The position numbers and the translations under genes were made by a program. From contig NC_067485.1 in the NCBI RefSeq assembly GCF_947179515.1, positions 77,766,846-77,830,845 of the forward strand: 64,000 bases of DNA, given 5' to 3'. Positions within the stretch are counted from its first letter, which is position 1. Every line of letters starts with the position of its first letter. Source of the DNA: Apodemus sylvaticus (Eukaryota > Chordata > Mammalia > Rodentia > Muridae). Under the pieces are notes generated by a model. The model did no database searches. It was not told the origin of the DNA and saw nothing but the letters and a program-made list of their open reading frames with translations. This document shows positions 33,025 to 44,763 of the stretch, in pieces.

Positions 33025-33340
33025 CAAGAGCTGAAGAAATGGCTCAGCAGGTTAAAGTGCTTCCACACCACTGTGAAGGCGGGAGCTTGAATCTCCAGTA
33101 TTCATGTGGGAAGGTGAGCCTGTCTCCGTGTGCACCTGTGACCTTCTGCTACAGGAAGTAGAAAGGATGCTCCCAGCGGGGCAGGGCGGGGCTTCTGGCT
33201 GGGAGTCTTATTCCAGTTCAATGAGAGACCCTGTCTGAAGAGAAGACAGAGAGTGATAGAGTAGGTTACATATGAGATCCACTTCTGACCTTCTCTCATG
33301 CTTATGCGAATATATGCACCTATACCCACGTGTGTATGCA
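33025..33340 (+). mobile_element. SINE B4
   Basis: GAGCTGAAGAAATGGCTCAG, GAGCTTGAATCTCCAGTATTC, CAATGAGAGACCCTGTCTG and a CACGTGTGTATGC tail. The GGGA/GA repeat (33341-33430) starts where the tail ends. Confidence 0.7.
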
Positions 33341-33430
33341 GAGAGAGAGAGGGGGGGGGGAGGGAGGGAGAGAGAGAAAGGGAGGGAGGGAGAGAGAGAG
33401 AGAGAGGGAGGGAGGGAGGGAGAGAGACCA
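33341..33430. repeat. GA/GGGA purine tract
   Basis: GA, GGGA and GAGA units with a poly-G stretch at 33352-33360. Confidence 0.95.
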
Positions 33431-34689
33431 TACCACATCACACCACCACCAGACACACACACAAATTACATTTCAGAGTTGTTGGTTAGAGCTGTGTGAT
33501 GATTAGGAGGGAGTGTAAGACAGAAGGGCATTGTCAATGCCCTGTTGCCTGTCAGCTGTTATTTTACTAGGTGTTGTAACGGAGCTGTTGTTTCTCACCT
33601 GCCTCAAGGATATAGCCATAATATAAGCACTCTGTGAACTGCACAGTGGGAATTTATTCTTTTAGGAAAGCATATCACCACTACCAACCCTGTCTCTTGT
33701 ACATTAACTGGTTAAGTGATTCCCCTGCCTCTAAATGTGGAATATAGTTGAGTTCTGGGGGGGAAAATTTGATTGAAATAACAAGGTCTACTGCTAAACG
33801 GAACATATGTTGCTCATAATGTCACCTTCTAAATCAATGAAATTATCATTATAGAACATGTCGACAAATTAGAAATGTAAAGTGCCTGCTGTATGTGGGA
33901 GAGACGTAATTTGGCTCCATAAAATGAAAATTAAACAATAAAATATCAATGACAGATGTAGTTAGCTGAAGGTTTTGAGGTTTAAATACCAATTTGCAAG
34001 GGAAAAAATATGCAGACAAACTGAGGAGAGCAGACAGAACTAGCAGTCTTCATGGAGAAGGAAGATCCAGTGATCTGTCCAGATATTTAGAGACCTCTGT
34101 GCCCTTTGTTTAGCAGAGAAACACACAAAAAAGTTCCTAATCTTCCAAGTCTAAGGCAGCAGATTAAAGACAATAAGTTCAACCAATTGAATAATCATCT
34201 GCTTGTGATTTGAATGATATAATAGATTAGGTTCAAATTGGTAAAACCTAATTCTTCCCTGCCTGGAGCTTCATTGAGGGGACTTGATCATCAGTTTCTA
34301 GCCTCAGAGAGGAATATGCCAAAGCTACACACTTCTGCTTTAAGCTAATTAACCCTCATAATAGGCACATTACAGAAATATATAACCGACTTAAGTATGA
34401 AAAATGACATAGTTGGTGATGGTGAGCCTATTGTTCTTATGGTAAAAACTGTGTAGTTCACTTTGAATAGGAACTAAATCAAGATTAATATCTGACACTC
34501 TTCCTCCACAGGATTAGCTATCCCTGGGGAGTCTCCAAAATAGGTGGTTCCATAGAAAGCAATTACATTTTACAAATCTTTAGCATCATCTATAGAATTA
34601 ATAGAGGAGAAAAAAATGACAATATGCTGAGATTTCAGGAAAAAATTGGCAAATATCAGTACCAATTACATTTCAGTATTGTGATAATT
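33431..34689. other. Unique, AT-rich, repeat-free
   Basis: About 1.26 kb without any recognised insertion. 33830-34420 has several TAAT/ATTA homeodomain-like cores and could be a conserved element; unproven. Confidence 0.5.
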
Positions 34690-34815
34690 CTCACAGGTGA
34701 CCCCAGCATTGGGACAGCTGAGGCAGGAGGATTGTTAACAGTTTGAGCCCAGGTTGGGCTATGTAGTGAGTTCCAGACTAGCTTATGCTATATTACGGGA
34801 CCCTGTTATTATGGG
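34690..34815 (+). mobile_element. SINE B1-like
   Basis: GTGACCCCAGCATTGGGACA, GAGGCAGGAGGATTGTTAAC, GGGCTATGTAGTGAGTTCCAG and GGGACCCTGTTATTATG are diverged B1 phrases in order. Confidence 0.6.
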
Positions 34816-34858
34816 AGAAGGTAAGAGGAAAGAGGAAGAGCTGTTTTCAACATCATAC

Positions 34859-34994
34859 ACACCCTCTCCATTACATCACCTACACCCTCTCCATTACATC
34901 GCATACAGCCTCTGCATTACATCATATATACCCTCTGCATTATATCATATACACCTGCATTTCATCAATATATACCTTCTGCATTTCCCTCCAA
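34859..34994. repeat. 23-bp minisatellite, about 5.5 units
   Basis: Units start at 34859, 34882, 34905 and 34928 (23 bp each), then 34951 (21 bp) and a partial at 34972. Core is ACACCCTCTSCATTACATC. Units drift gradually from left to right, as tandem arrays do when edge units are old. Confidence 0.9.
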
Positions 34995-36179
34995 CACAGT
35001 TGTCAAATGTCATATCTGTGTTTCCCTCCAGTAGAGTTGACAGTCCTAGGTACCAAGAATGGATCTTCCTGCCAAATCTGCACCACAAGTGACTAAATCT
35101 AGAGATGAAAGAAGAGAAGTTAGCATAGTTACCATGTGAAATCCATTGATCCTGCTCTGAAACCCAATCCTGTCTCCATGTTCAAGGGCGGGATGCATTT
35201 CACTCCTTGCATAGTAGCATGGACACCCCACCCCCAAGAGCCGACCTTCTGCCTTCTGGCCTTGGAAGGAATGTAAGGAGGTCACCACTTTGTTTCCATG
35301 TGAGGCCCAGCACAGCAAAGGTCCCCTTCTCAGCATTCATGCCAAACACTCTGTCGGTCCACATTCCAAACTGATCGCCATGAAAACGACCACCAACCTG
35401 TGGGCATAAAGCACAAGTGAGGCATACCCTGCTTGCCTGAGTTCCCAGGATGGCATGGAATGGCCTGCTAGACGAAGAGAGGGGGGCCATGCACATTTCC
35501 AAGAAACAAAGCCTGGCCCCTTAAAACGCCACACAGTGGACAGTTCTGCAGTCACCACAACTCCCTTCTCAATCAGCATCCTTTTCCCCAAGAAGCACGT
35601 TAATTAACCATTAAATACAGTGGTACCCAACAGCGGAATCTTTGCCACAAGTAGGAAAAACTCTTCCCGAAATGGATTCATGCAGTTAAGAAGCAAAGAT
35701 GAGTTTGTAGGAAATGATGCATCTGTGTATCCATGCACGGTCCCCTGAGCAGCTTTATCCATCCTCCATCTAACCAGAAGAGAACAGGTTTGCATGACCA
35801 ACTGCATTACAGTGGTCTTGCAGGTAGTGTATTCGTATCTTGAATTTCTAGGATTAATATTATTGAATTGGTGGTCCCATTATACTGCAAATAACATAAT
35901 TAACTGAAAGAAATGGCATAATTGCATAAAGTCGGAAGAAACGAGGATCTAAATTAAATGACATTCCCTTCTGAAAGTTGTGGATGGAAAACTTCTCTAG
36001 CATCTGTTATGGAAATATGGAAATATATTTTTAAATGCAGTGTGAAATGTAAAATAAGAGACAAAATGTGGTTCATCCATATTTGAGCATGCTCACTTGT
36101 CAAAATAGAATTTCCAAGAAGAAAATCACTTAAAAAGGGGACCCCACAGACTACTGAGTCAACAGGGATACTTTCTTTT
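34995..36179. other. Unique; one weak exon-like segment
   Basis: No repeat recognised. A minus-strand segment 35286-35397 follows an acceptable acceptor (CTTTATGCCCACAG) and has an open frame, but its donor is poor and the translation matches nothing I know. Listed as a finding, not as a gene. Confidence 0.5.
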
Positions 36180-36515
36180 TCATGTTTCTGCATGTGCATG
36201 TATGTGTGAGCACACATGTAGATACTGGCACATGTGCGTGTGTGGATGTGCACGTAGAGGTCGGGGGTCAACCTTGGCTACCATTCCTCAGAACCATCTA
36301 CCTTCTAGCTTTGAGACAAGGTCTCTTACTGGCACCTGGGGTGGGGGTCACCAAGTAGACCAGCACGGCTAACCAGACAGCCCCAAGGGTTCTGTCTCCA
36401 CCTCCCCAGTGCTAGCACTGCCTCACATTTTGCATGGATGCTGGGGATTGAGATAGGGTCATCATGCTTACTTCATAGTCACTTTACTGGCTACACTATT
36501 TCCCCAGGCTGAGCA
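36180..36515 (-). mobile_element. SINE B4A-type, minus strand
   Basis: A TG-rich lead, AGAGGTCGGGGGTCAACC, TTGAGACAAGGTCTCTTACTG, TCCACCTCCCCAGTGCTAGC, GGGGATTGAGATAGGGTC and CACTATTTCCCCAGGCT, in the order of a reversed B4A. Confidence 0.75.
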
Positions 36516-36592
36516 AGGCTATGTTCAATAAATGTTGTATATAATATTGTCATAAAGAGATTCAACACTACAAACCTAATACACACATGCGA

Positions 36593-36619
36593 GCACACAC
36601 ACACACACACACACACACA
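36593..36619. repeat. (CA)n microsatellite
   Basis: About 13 CA units. Confidence 0.95.
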
Positions 36620-36994
36620 GACAAAATAGTTGGTTTAGAAGAGGAAAAGGAACATACAAGTTCTAACCTGAACACTCCCATGGTATCTCAGCAGCATGTG
36701 GGAAGACCCATAATCAGCAGTCCATCCCCAAGAGCCTCTGGAAGAGAAAGAAGTGATGGACATTACTACCAACACTTAACGCAGAGTTAAAAAAGAACCA
36801 TCAAAAGACAAAAAATACATCTCTTGGAGATGGCTGTAGGACCTCTTTAAATTTTTTTCAAGTTAAATATCAGTGCAGAATCTACTCATTTAATCAATCA
36901 GTATAGGTAGACTATCTCATAGGGAAGACAAGGGCCTAGAGGGAGCTTCAATACCCATGTTACCTACATTCCAGTAATCTAGTCTAGGCCTGGG

Positions 36995-36997
<3 letters not shown>

Positions 36998-37065
<68 letters not shown>
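36998..37065. repeat. (TC)34 perfect microsatellite
   Basis: 68 bp uninterrupted TC on the plus strand. Confidence 0.95.
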
Positions 37066-37068
<3 letters not shown>

Positions 37069-37269
37069 GTTTTGATGGTGGTCTGCTACAGTGACTGACA
37101 ATGACAGCATAAAGGAAGAAGGCGTGCTTTTCTCATTATTCAAGGAAATTTCAGTTGATTGTGGGAGAGGAAACTCAGCATGGCTTGTGGAAGTAGAAAA
37201 GTGAGCTGAGGGCTGCCTCTAAACATGTCCCCCTGCCAGTCAGGTTCCAACCTGTAAAAGTGCTATGGC

Positions 37270-37378
37270 CTCTGAGAGAGGGGGGGAAGGAGGGAGGGAA
37301 AGAGAGAGGTAAAAGAAGAGGAGGAGGAGGGAAAGAGGGAGAAGGAGAGAGAGCAAGAAAAGAAGAAAGAACAAAAAG
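37270..37378. repeat. GA/GGA-rich purine tract
   Basis: GAGAGAGGGG, GGAGGGAGGG and GAAGAGGAGG units. Confidence 0.9.
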
Positions 37379-38634
37379 TACCTCTGGTAACATAATAGGC
37401 ATTCAAACTATAGCCCATGGTTGAAATTCCAGATTCAAACCAATCCTTGTTTGGATCCGTGTTTAGCAGATCCGTTCTCCAGTCCATCACTGACTTAGGC
37501 TTCCTTTAAACCTTTCCTCCTTCTTCTGGTCAAGAAGACAAATGTTCCAAGCACAGCCATCAAAGAAACAAACCTTGAGATTATAAAAAAGTGAAATGTT
37601 TCCCTAGGGGAGATGTCAGAATAGAGCAGGCTAAAGAAACCGTCCCAACTGTGACAGTAAACCCGGTGAGGGGTGGTGCTATGTTCTGTCAGCCCTAACA
37701 CACAAATCAGGCAGTTGTCCTTGGAGAATAATGTGGAATTTACAAAAGAAAATAAGGTTGAAAGTAAATACATACATAAAATGAGAAGTCACCAGACATT
37801 ACAGATGCCATTTCTTCAAAAACCTTAAAATATTTAGAAAATAACATGCATATATTTATTAATAATTGTCCAAAAAAATCTCAGTTACACCCTTTTTACC
37901 ATGTCTTAGATTTATTTGCTTGCTTGATTAATTTTTGCTTTCTATTTGTTTTAATTACCATTAACCACTGGATATATCAACATTCCCGTGGGTTTATTTT
38001 CAAATATAGAAAATGAAAAAGGAATTTGGACACCCATATTCAACCAGAAATTCTTGGTTTCTATTATTAATTACTATTGTTATTGATGCAAGCTCTAAGC
38101 CCTTAATTGCATAGGCATGCTTAAGACTACTGTCACATTTTAGAAAGCCTCTTCAGTTTTCTTTCCTATTTGGTCTGTAAGATACAGAATTTTAATATTG
38201 ATCAGTCAGGCAAGATGGCGGTGCCGCATAAGGATGTAGCCAGCTCCCTTCATAGAAAATCTGTCAGTATTCCTCATTCCCTACATTTCACATCCTTTCT
38301 TGTGTTTGCCAATCCCTCCTCTGTCGGGTGTCTTGGGGGCATATTTATATTCTTACTGAACTTCTAGCCTTGCTGTATCACACTGCCATGTAGGTTTTAC
38401 CAGGGGAGCAAAAGGACGGTTCTCGAAGCCATCCTAAGCCCAGATAGCTACAGTTCACGGTTAAGAATCCTACGTGTCATACTCCACAGCTGACTGAAGG
38501 AGCGCTTGAGCACAGCACCATCTCTCCTAAGCTGCCCCAGCAAACCAAGAGAGGAAAAGAAATGGAAGGGAGAGGTGAAGGAGAAAAGGAGTAAGCAAAC
38601 TTGATCTATGCTAATACCCTATTTTATTTATATG
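37379..38634. other. No gene or recognised repeat
   Basis: Unique AT-rich sequence. Confidence 0.6.
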
Positions 38635-38880
38635 TTTGTTTGTTTGTTTATGGGAAATAGCCTTTCAAGTATTCTAGGCTAGTCTCAAACTCATTATTTA
38701 GTGGAAAGTGACCTTGAATACCACTGATCCTCCTGCCTCCACAGCCAGGCTTACAATCATGCACCCACCCCCACCCACCCCTACCCCCGCTGCCCCATGC
38801 AGAATTTATATGGTGTTAGAGACAAGACATGTATATCAGATACACATTCTACCAACTGGACAACAACTCTAGTCTTATTT
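38635..38880 (-). mobile_element. SINE B4-type composite, minus strand
   Basis: TCTAGGCTAGTCTCAAACTC, ATCCTCCTGCCTCCACAGC and AGGCTTACAATCATGCACCC form the B1-like half. ATTCTACCAACTGGACAAC belongs to the ID-like half. The (CCCCACCC)n stretch at 38763-38790 separates them. Confidence 0.6.
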
Positions 38881-39567
38881 AAACACATAACCTTTATACT
38901 AGGTTGACTTGATGTCCCAGTTTGCCTGAGACATTCTCAACTGAGGAATAATAACCCCAAATCTTGATAAACTTCTTGATGCCAGGGAAGCCAGACAGCC
39001 TGTGTCACTCTCTGTAAATGTGTGTCAAGAGTACTTGCAGAGGGTCCACGTGTGTCTGAAGGGCCCAAAAATACAGCTCCCTTTGCCTCACACTGACCAG
39101 CCCTGACCATGGATCCTGTCTGGGCAGTTATTCAGATGGAATTTGGGAGACTTTTTTGTCTCCCAATGTTTCTCCAAACATTTTGTCTCCAAATATTTCC
39201 TTTTTCATTTTGGCATTTGATACATATGCAAAGAGACGTGTATAAACTTTCAAGTATAAAATATCTTGCATACAATGGGAATTCAACTCTTAGAAATTAT
39301 CACAGACCTTTAATAACATGAAGAGCAAAAATATTCCCATGGGTATATCCCTACAACAGTGTAATTAGAAGTCAGTAACAAGATAAAAAAGCTGAATTTC
39401 AAACTTTTACTTTATAGTTAACTTTTAAAGATACTACGTGTAATTTTACAGGCTATTTCCAAGATCAGTATGTGATAAATATATATATATATATTTCAAC
39501 AGAAGCACACAGCTAAATTAAGTTTTGATTCATTTTAGTATATTGGGGCAAGAATGATATTTATATT

Positions 39568-39600
<33 letters not shown>

Positions 39601-39693
39601 GAGAGAGAGAAGGAGGGGAGAGAGAGAGAAGGATGGGGGAAGAGAGAGGGGGACAGGGCAGGGGTGGGGGAAAAGAGAGAGGGAGAGGGAGAT

Positions 39694-39745
<52 letters not shown>

Positions 39746-40589
39746 ATTGGAATTGAGCCCATCAAATTATTAGTTTGAAACAGGCACTCATATAAAACAA
39801 AAATAACAATGTATAAAAGCTGAAGACTGGTGAGTGCCTATTCCATTTGATTCTGTCCTCAGAATCCTCCTCACAACTTCAGTGTTTGATAACTGTGATT
39901 TCCAGTGAGTTGTTTCTTATACTTGACTAAGACCGCTTCTGTGGCAGTGTTGACCCATTAACCTTTGTCTACACTGCCATAGAGACAATAAATGACCAGA
40001 CCTCCCCATAGAAGAGTCTGCACACTGAGAGAAGACACCCACCTTCTCCTAGCATAGGTTTAATGCAGTTCTCGCTCCTTAGCAAGGCTTAGGAGAGCAG
40101 CATGCCTGGCCGCCTGAATGTCAATTTCAAGGCAAACCTAACTTGCACTCCGTTCTGTGCATGTGAAATGCAGCAGTGTTCTGCACTCAGCACGGAGCCG
40201 GGAAGCAGCTGCCTAATTCGCCGGTGCTAGAAATGTAAGCTGAGCAAGAACCAAATCTCAGTGGGCCTAATTCTTCTTAGGTTTAAAACGAGGATTGGTG
40301 AAGATCTTAGACTTTGCTAAGCAGCAGGCCGGTGCTAAGCCCTCTGTTAACGTCCTTCATACTTCGTTCTAGACTCTTTCTCGGTAGCCAAAGCAAGGTA
40401 AAAATCCCTAAAAATGTATTTATCCTAATATACTAACAAGTCTTTATTTTGACCTCTTTTGTCATTTTATTTTACAAAAGTTTTCTTTTTTTTTAATAAG
40501 GCCTCCTTGCTTTTAAGGGGGTGTTAGGAATGTGGCAGTCTCTCTAAATAAAATAGCATTTAGTTCTTTTAAGGATTGTTTTGTATATT
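38881..40589. other. Unique apart from GA tract
   Basis: The GA tract at 39568-39744 is the only recognised feature. Confidence 0.6.
39568..39744. repeat. GA-rich purine tract
   Basis: About 175 bp of GA with GGGGA interruptions; the last 50 bp are pure GA. Confidence 0.95.
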
Positions 40590-40945
40590 GTATATGGATG
40601 CATGCACACGTATGTGCATGTATGCATGTACATGATGTGTGTGTGTTAGTGCAGGTGAGTATACACCACAGCACACATGTTGAGGTTAGAAGACAGCTTT
40701 GAGGAGCTGGCCCTTGCCTCCCACTTAGTTGAAATAGAGACTTTCTTGGGTGTGTTGGCCTGAGTATTCGGGGCAGCTGGTCTGTGAGCTTTAGCCTGAT
40801 TCTCCCGTCTCTATTCCATCTCTCAGTGGGAGTTCTGGCATTACAGACAGACGATCATCACCTCATCTGGCTAATGTGCATAAGTGCCGGAGAGCCGAGT
40901 CAGGTCAACAAGCTCTTACCAACATAGCTGTCTCTCCAATGCTCA
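40590..40945 (-). mobile_element. SINE B3/B4-type, minus strand
   Basis: A GCATGTATGTGC-rich lead, GAGGTTAGAAGACAGCTTTG, CTGGCATTACAGACAGACGA and a TCTTACCAACATAGCTGTC end are reversed B3/B4 phrases. Confidence 0.55.
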
Positions 40946-40977
40946 TTTGTGCTTCTTGAACTCGTGGGGTCTTTTCT

Positions 40978-41042
40978 TTTTTTTCCTTCCTTCCTTCCCT
41001 TTCTTTCCTTCCTTCCTTCCTTTTTTCTTTCTTTCTTCCCTC
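40978..41042. repeat. TTCC/TTTC pyrimidine tract
   Basis: TTTCTTTTTTTTCC, then (TTCC)n and (TTTC)n. Confidence 0.9.
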
Positions 41043-41338
41043 CTTCATTTTCTGTTTCACACAACTGATTATATCAAGCATATCTCAGTAGAAAGCGACA
41101 AATATCCATAGACCAACATCTATAGAACACCCTATAATTATCAATAGGTAATATAAATCTAAGAGATATATCCAAGCATTTCTGCAGTTTGCTACCTTAT
41201 ATTGTTTTGGTTCACAGAATTGTGCCTATGTAATAGAAGGATTAAAAAATAAAGAAAGAAACGTTGGTGCTTCTCAGAATTCATAGTAGCCAAATATATG
41301 TAGACTATCAATTTTTTTCGGGTTTGTAGACTAAAGTG

Positions 41339-41378
<40 letters not shown>
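41339..41378. repeat. (TTA)n microsatellite
   Basis: About 13 TTA units. Confidence 0.95.
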
Positions 41379-42984
41379 GAACAGTGGAAACGCTAAGACC
41401 ATTCTATTTAAGAGAATTCATGAATCTAATGATTGATGCTTGGATCATAATGCAGTGGTACCCTGGCAGGCAGAACATCCAATACTATAGAGATTGAGTC
41501 ACTGTGCCTTTCAAATGTCCCAACTTAATCCCACAGAGAAAATGATGCAAGTGGAATGAGCTAGCCCTATCTGTATAATTATAAATTATAAATAAGTAAT
41601 TAAAGATTAATTCTAAATCTCAGTAGGTTCTATGATGGATGGGCCATCTGGCTGTTCCTGAGTAATTTAAAGGGCCCTGATACTTATATGTCCAAATCAA
41701 TGACAAGACCTTTTAGAAAGAAAGTTCACAAAGAAGCCTGGGCACTTTTTACATTAATGTTTTTATTGGTTCCCTCTATTCCCTACATGGTTAAAATGTT
41801 ATCGGATGAGTCTGTTAAATGGCTCACACCGTGGCTCTATAATTCTCTTTAATCCTCCTTTTTGAAAAGCTATGTAGATTTAGGAGCTCTGGTACTTTTT
41901 ATCAGCCTGTTGTCATCCCAAACTTGATAAATCTGTTGCATGAAGAATTAGTACGTCACACTGAAAGATGAGCCTAGTATCTCACAGATGCTATTACAGC
42001 CATTATTCTGAGCAGCTCTCTCCTATGCCACCTTGGGCTTGCCTTTTTCTGGATGTTGTAGCTTCTGCCAGGAATCAAAACGAGCAGAGCACTGGCTGCA
42101 GTCTGAATCTGCTCATTTCTATCTGGCCACTTCTCTGTACCCAGCATATGTAGCGTGTACAGTAAGCAAGGCTGGCTCTCTTAGCAGGATTATCTGGTAG
42201 GGAGGTCTGCCCCCTTTTCTGCCCTATTGTACCCTACCACCCAACTCATTCCCTGTGAATGAATCACCCTGGCACTCCCTCTCCTCTTCCCATCCCCACC
42301 TTCTGAGTTCCCCTCCTGGGTGGCAAGCTAGATTGGCATAAGAAAGCAGACCACGCCATCTGTCTTATTGCCTTTTTGCTCAGATGACCTCTTAACTAAG
42401 GTCAGAAAGCAACACCCAGCTATCATCTCTAGGAGCCATTTACGAAGCAAAGACACAGCACACAGCACATAAAGTACATGTGCTTTCTCCTTGACTAATG
42501 AGCTACCCATGGCCTCCTAAGACACTAAGAATAAAAAGCAACCTCTCTGCATAGATGGCCTGTGTTCACCACTCCAGCATCGTCACATATCATCCTGGAT
42601 TTTTCCAGTCATTCACAGGGGACATAGACTACTAGCGTGCTCTCATACTGCCTGCTGGAGTCGAAATAGGGGGCTTTAGATTGGCATGCACACTCTTCAT
42701 ACCCTATTGAGCACCATGCATCTGGTACCATGCCCCTGTAGATACTTTGATACAGCAATTTCACTCTTGCTTTTTAATCCTAAGGCTATAACCAGTGACT
42801 AATAGATAGGTAGGGTTACAGTGACTATCAAGGTGCTTGGTGGAAACCAAAAACTCAGATTGCCTTAATGCCTACCCAAACAAAATTTGGTTGAACATGA
42901 TCCAACACAATAATATTACTGAGGCTATTAAAATTCGACCTTATCGTTAAATGTGAAAGCACACAGGGACTTTCTTTCACAGAA
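41379..42984. other. No gene or recognised repeat
   Basis: Unique sequence, about 1.6 kb. Confidence 0.6.
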
Positions 42985-43190
42985 TATAGCAGGAGGACCA
43001 GTGAGATGGTTTTGCATTCTAAAGGCAAAGCCTGATGGTGAGAGTTTGATCCCCAGGATGTCCATGGTCAAAGGTGAGCTGAATCTGCAGGGTTGTCCTC
43101 TGCCCTCCACACTGGCTCTACTAAAGGTACACACGCAGTCAGTCATGAGTGTATGTATGCACATGCACACACAATCCATAAACAAATAAA
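42985..43190 (+). mobile_element. SINE B4/B3-like
   Basis: CCAGTGAGATGGTTTTGCATT, GAGTTTGATCCCCAGGATG and TTGTCCTCTGCCCTCCACAC with a CACACGC tail. Confidence 0.6.
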
Positions 43191-44197
43191 CAGAGAGAAA
43201 GAGGAGGAAGTTCGTACATGGGAGAAAAGCCAGCCATAGAGGCTCATGTGACCTAATGAACATTGTCACTGATCATGGTGGTAGCTATATCCTTGTTAAA
43301 GGTATTAAAAATGATACGTAACTGTCCAGTAGTTCTCTCCCAAATCCATTTCTCTGACCTTTCTCTGAGATATAACTTGGGTAACTTTAAGATGTACCAT
43401 ATGAGATGTTGACCCATTATCTCAGACATGAGAGACACTGAACAAATTCCTACAGAAGTATATGCACTCAATACTTGATGAGAACATCTCTCACTGTCAA
43501 GGCCATTGAGGGGAAACAAATCCGAGAAGCTGTCATCATCAACGGTATCCCAAGAAGACAGAACCAAGAGATGTAGAAGATATCCTGGATAAGATTCGGG
43601 GACACAGAGATGACACTGCGTAAATTCTAAGAAAATCTAAACAATGTCTGGACTTTAGCTTTCACAAAAACATGTGACAGTGTCACACTGTCAAAGAAGG
43701 AAAATGTGTGTAGGACATGGGAGAATTCTCTGTTTTCCTGTCAATCTAAAACATTCCTAACTGTAAAGCCTGTTCGAAAGGCAAAAATAAAGCTATGGAT
43801 GTGTGCATGTTAACACAAAATGTCATTAATTTTTTTAAAGATCTGAAAATAAAATATTTAATTGCAAAAAGATTCTTATTATATAGATAGGACTGTATGT
43901 TTCCAGAAAAGTTGCACAGACACAAAGACAGAAATAGTGAGATCACCTTTTTTGTTTTGACTTCTAGTAATTAATACTGATTACTAATAACCTAAAATTA
44001 GCTTGGTTTTGTTTGTTTGTTTGTTTCATTGAATTCTTCCAATTTCTTAAATATACAAGTGCTGACTGGTGCAACCTCCTAACGTTCATACTATATTAGA
44101 ATTGAAACAAATAATATACTTTTTTAAAAAATACTTGTAAAAAGTGTAGGTTCTAAATATCTGTTATCCAGTTCTACCCCAAATCTATAACTACAGC

Positions 44198-44235
44198 TAC
44201 ATACATACATACATATACATACATACATACATACC
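44198..44235. repeat. (CATA)n microsatellite
   Basis: ACATACATACATA units with one TACAT interruption. Confidence 0.9.
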
Positions 44236-44434
44236 TGGGAAATCAACAGTGACACACTAAAACAGTTCTCTTAACACAACTACAGGCCCCAGTCAAATCT
44301 TACTCACTTAGTGTCTTACCATAAAAGGAAAAGTATTTGTGAAGGGTGGTGAATAAAGAAATCTGCTCTTCCCTGTAGTGTAGTGTGTATGTGAGAGTAG
44401 GTGAGTGGGTGGGGTTATTTGTTTCAAAACCTAT

Positions 44435-44440
<6 letters not shown>

Positions 44441-44474
<34 letters not shown>
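44441..44474. repeat. (TG)17 microsatellite
   Basis: Perfect TG run followed by CATATATATG. Confidence 0.95.
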
Positions 44475-44475
<1 letters not shown>

Positions 44476-44763
44476 ATATATATGTATATATATGTCCTTC
44501 ATTGGAATTTTCTCACTAGCAGGGCATAGTTCATTTGAGCAAGAAGACCAACAAAATGGTCTTGCCCTTCTTGGAGCATTTCAACCAAGTATCCACAAAG
44601 CCCAGATTCACCATCCTTAAGGAAGTTCACATTGATACCTGGCTTTCCAGCATCTACTTTGGAATTTACCTTATCTTAAGGAAAATTCTTTGAGACTATG
44701 CAAATGTCCTGACTTTTTCCCCCTCTGCTTAACTTTTAACTTGAATACCTATTGTGTGCCTCT

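Larger units (their letters stand above)
43191..44763. other. Unique; CATA and TG microsatellites
   Basis: Also a small hairpin (TGACAGTG, 3-nt loop, CACTGTCA) at 43675-43693. No gene. Confidence 0.6.

Noticed and set aside
35046..35591. Cluster of 84-100-codon minus-strand frames
   Set aside because: They overlap in different frames. Only the 112-bp acceptor-linked part is kept, as a weak finding.
43675..43693. Small hairpin TGACAGTG, 3-nt loop, CACTGTCA
   Set aside because: An 8-bp stem is common by chance in 64 kb and has no context such as a terminator.
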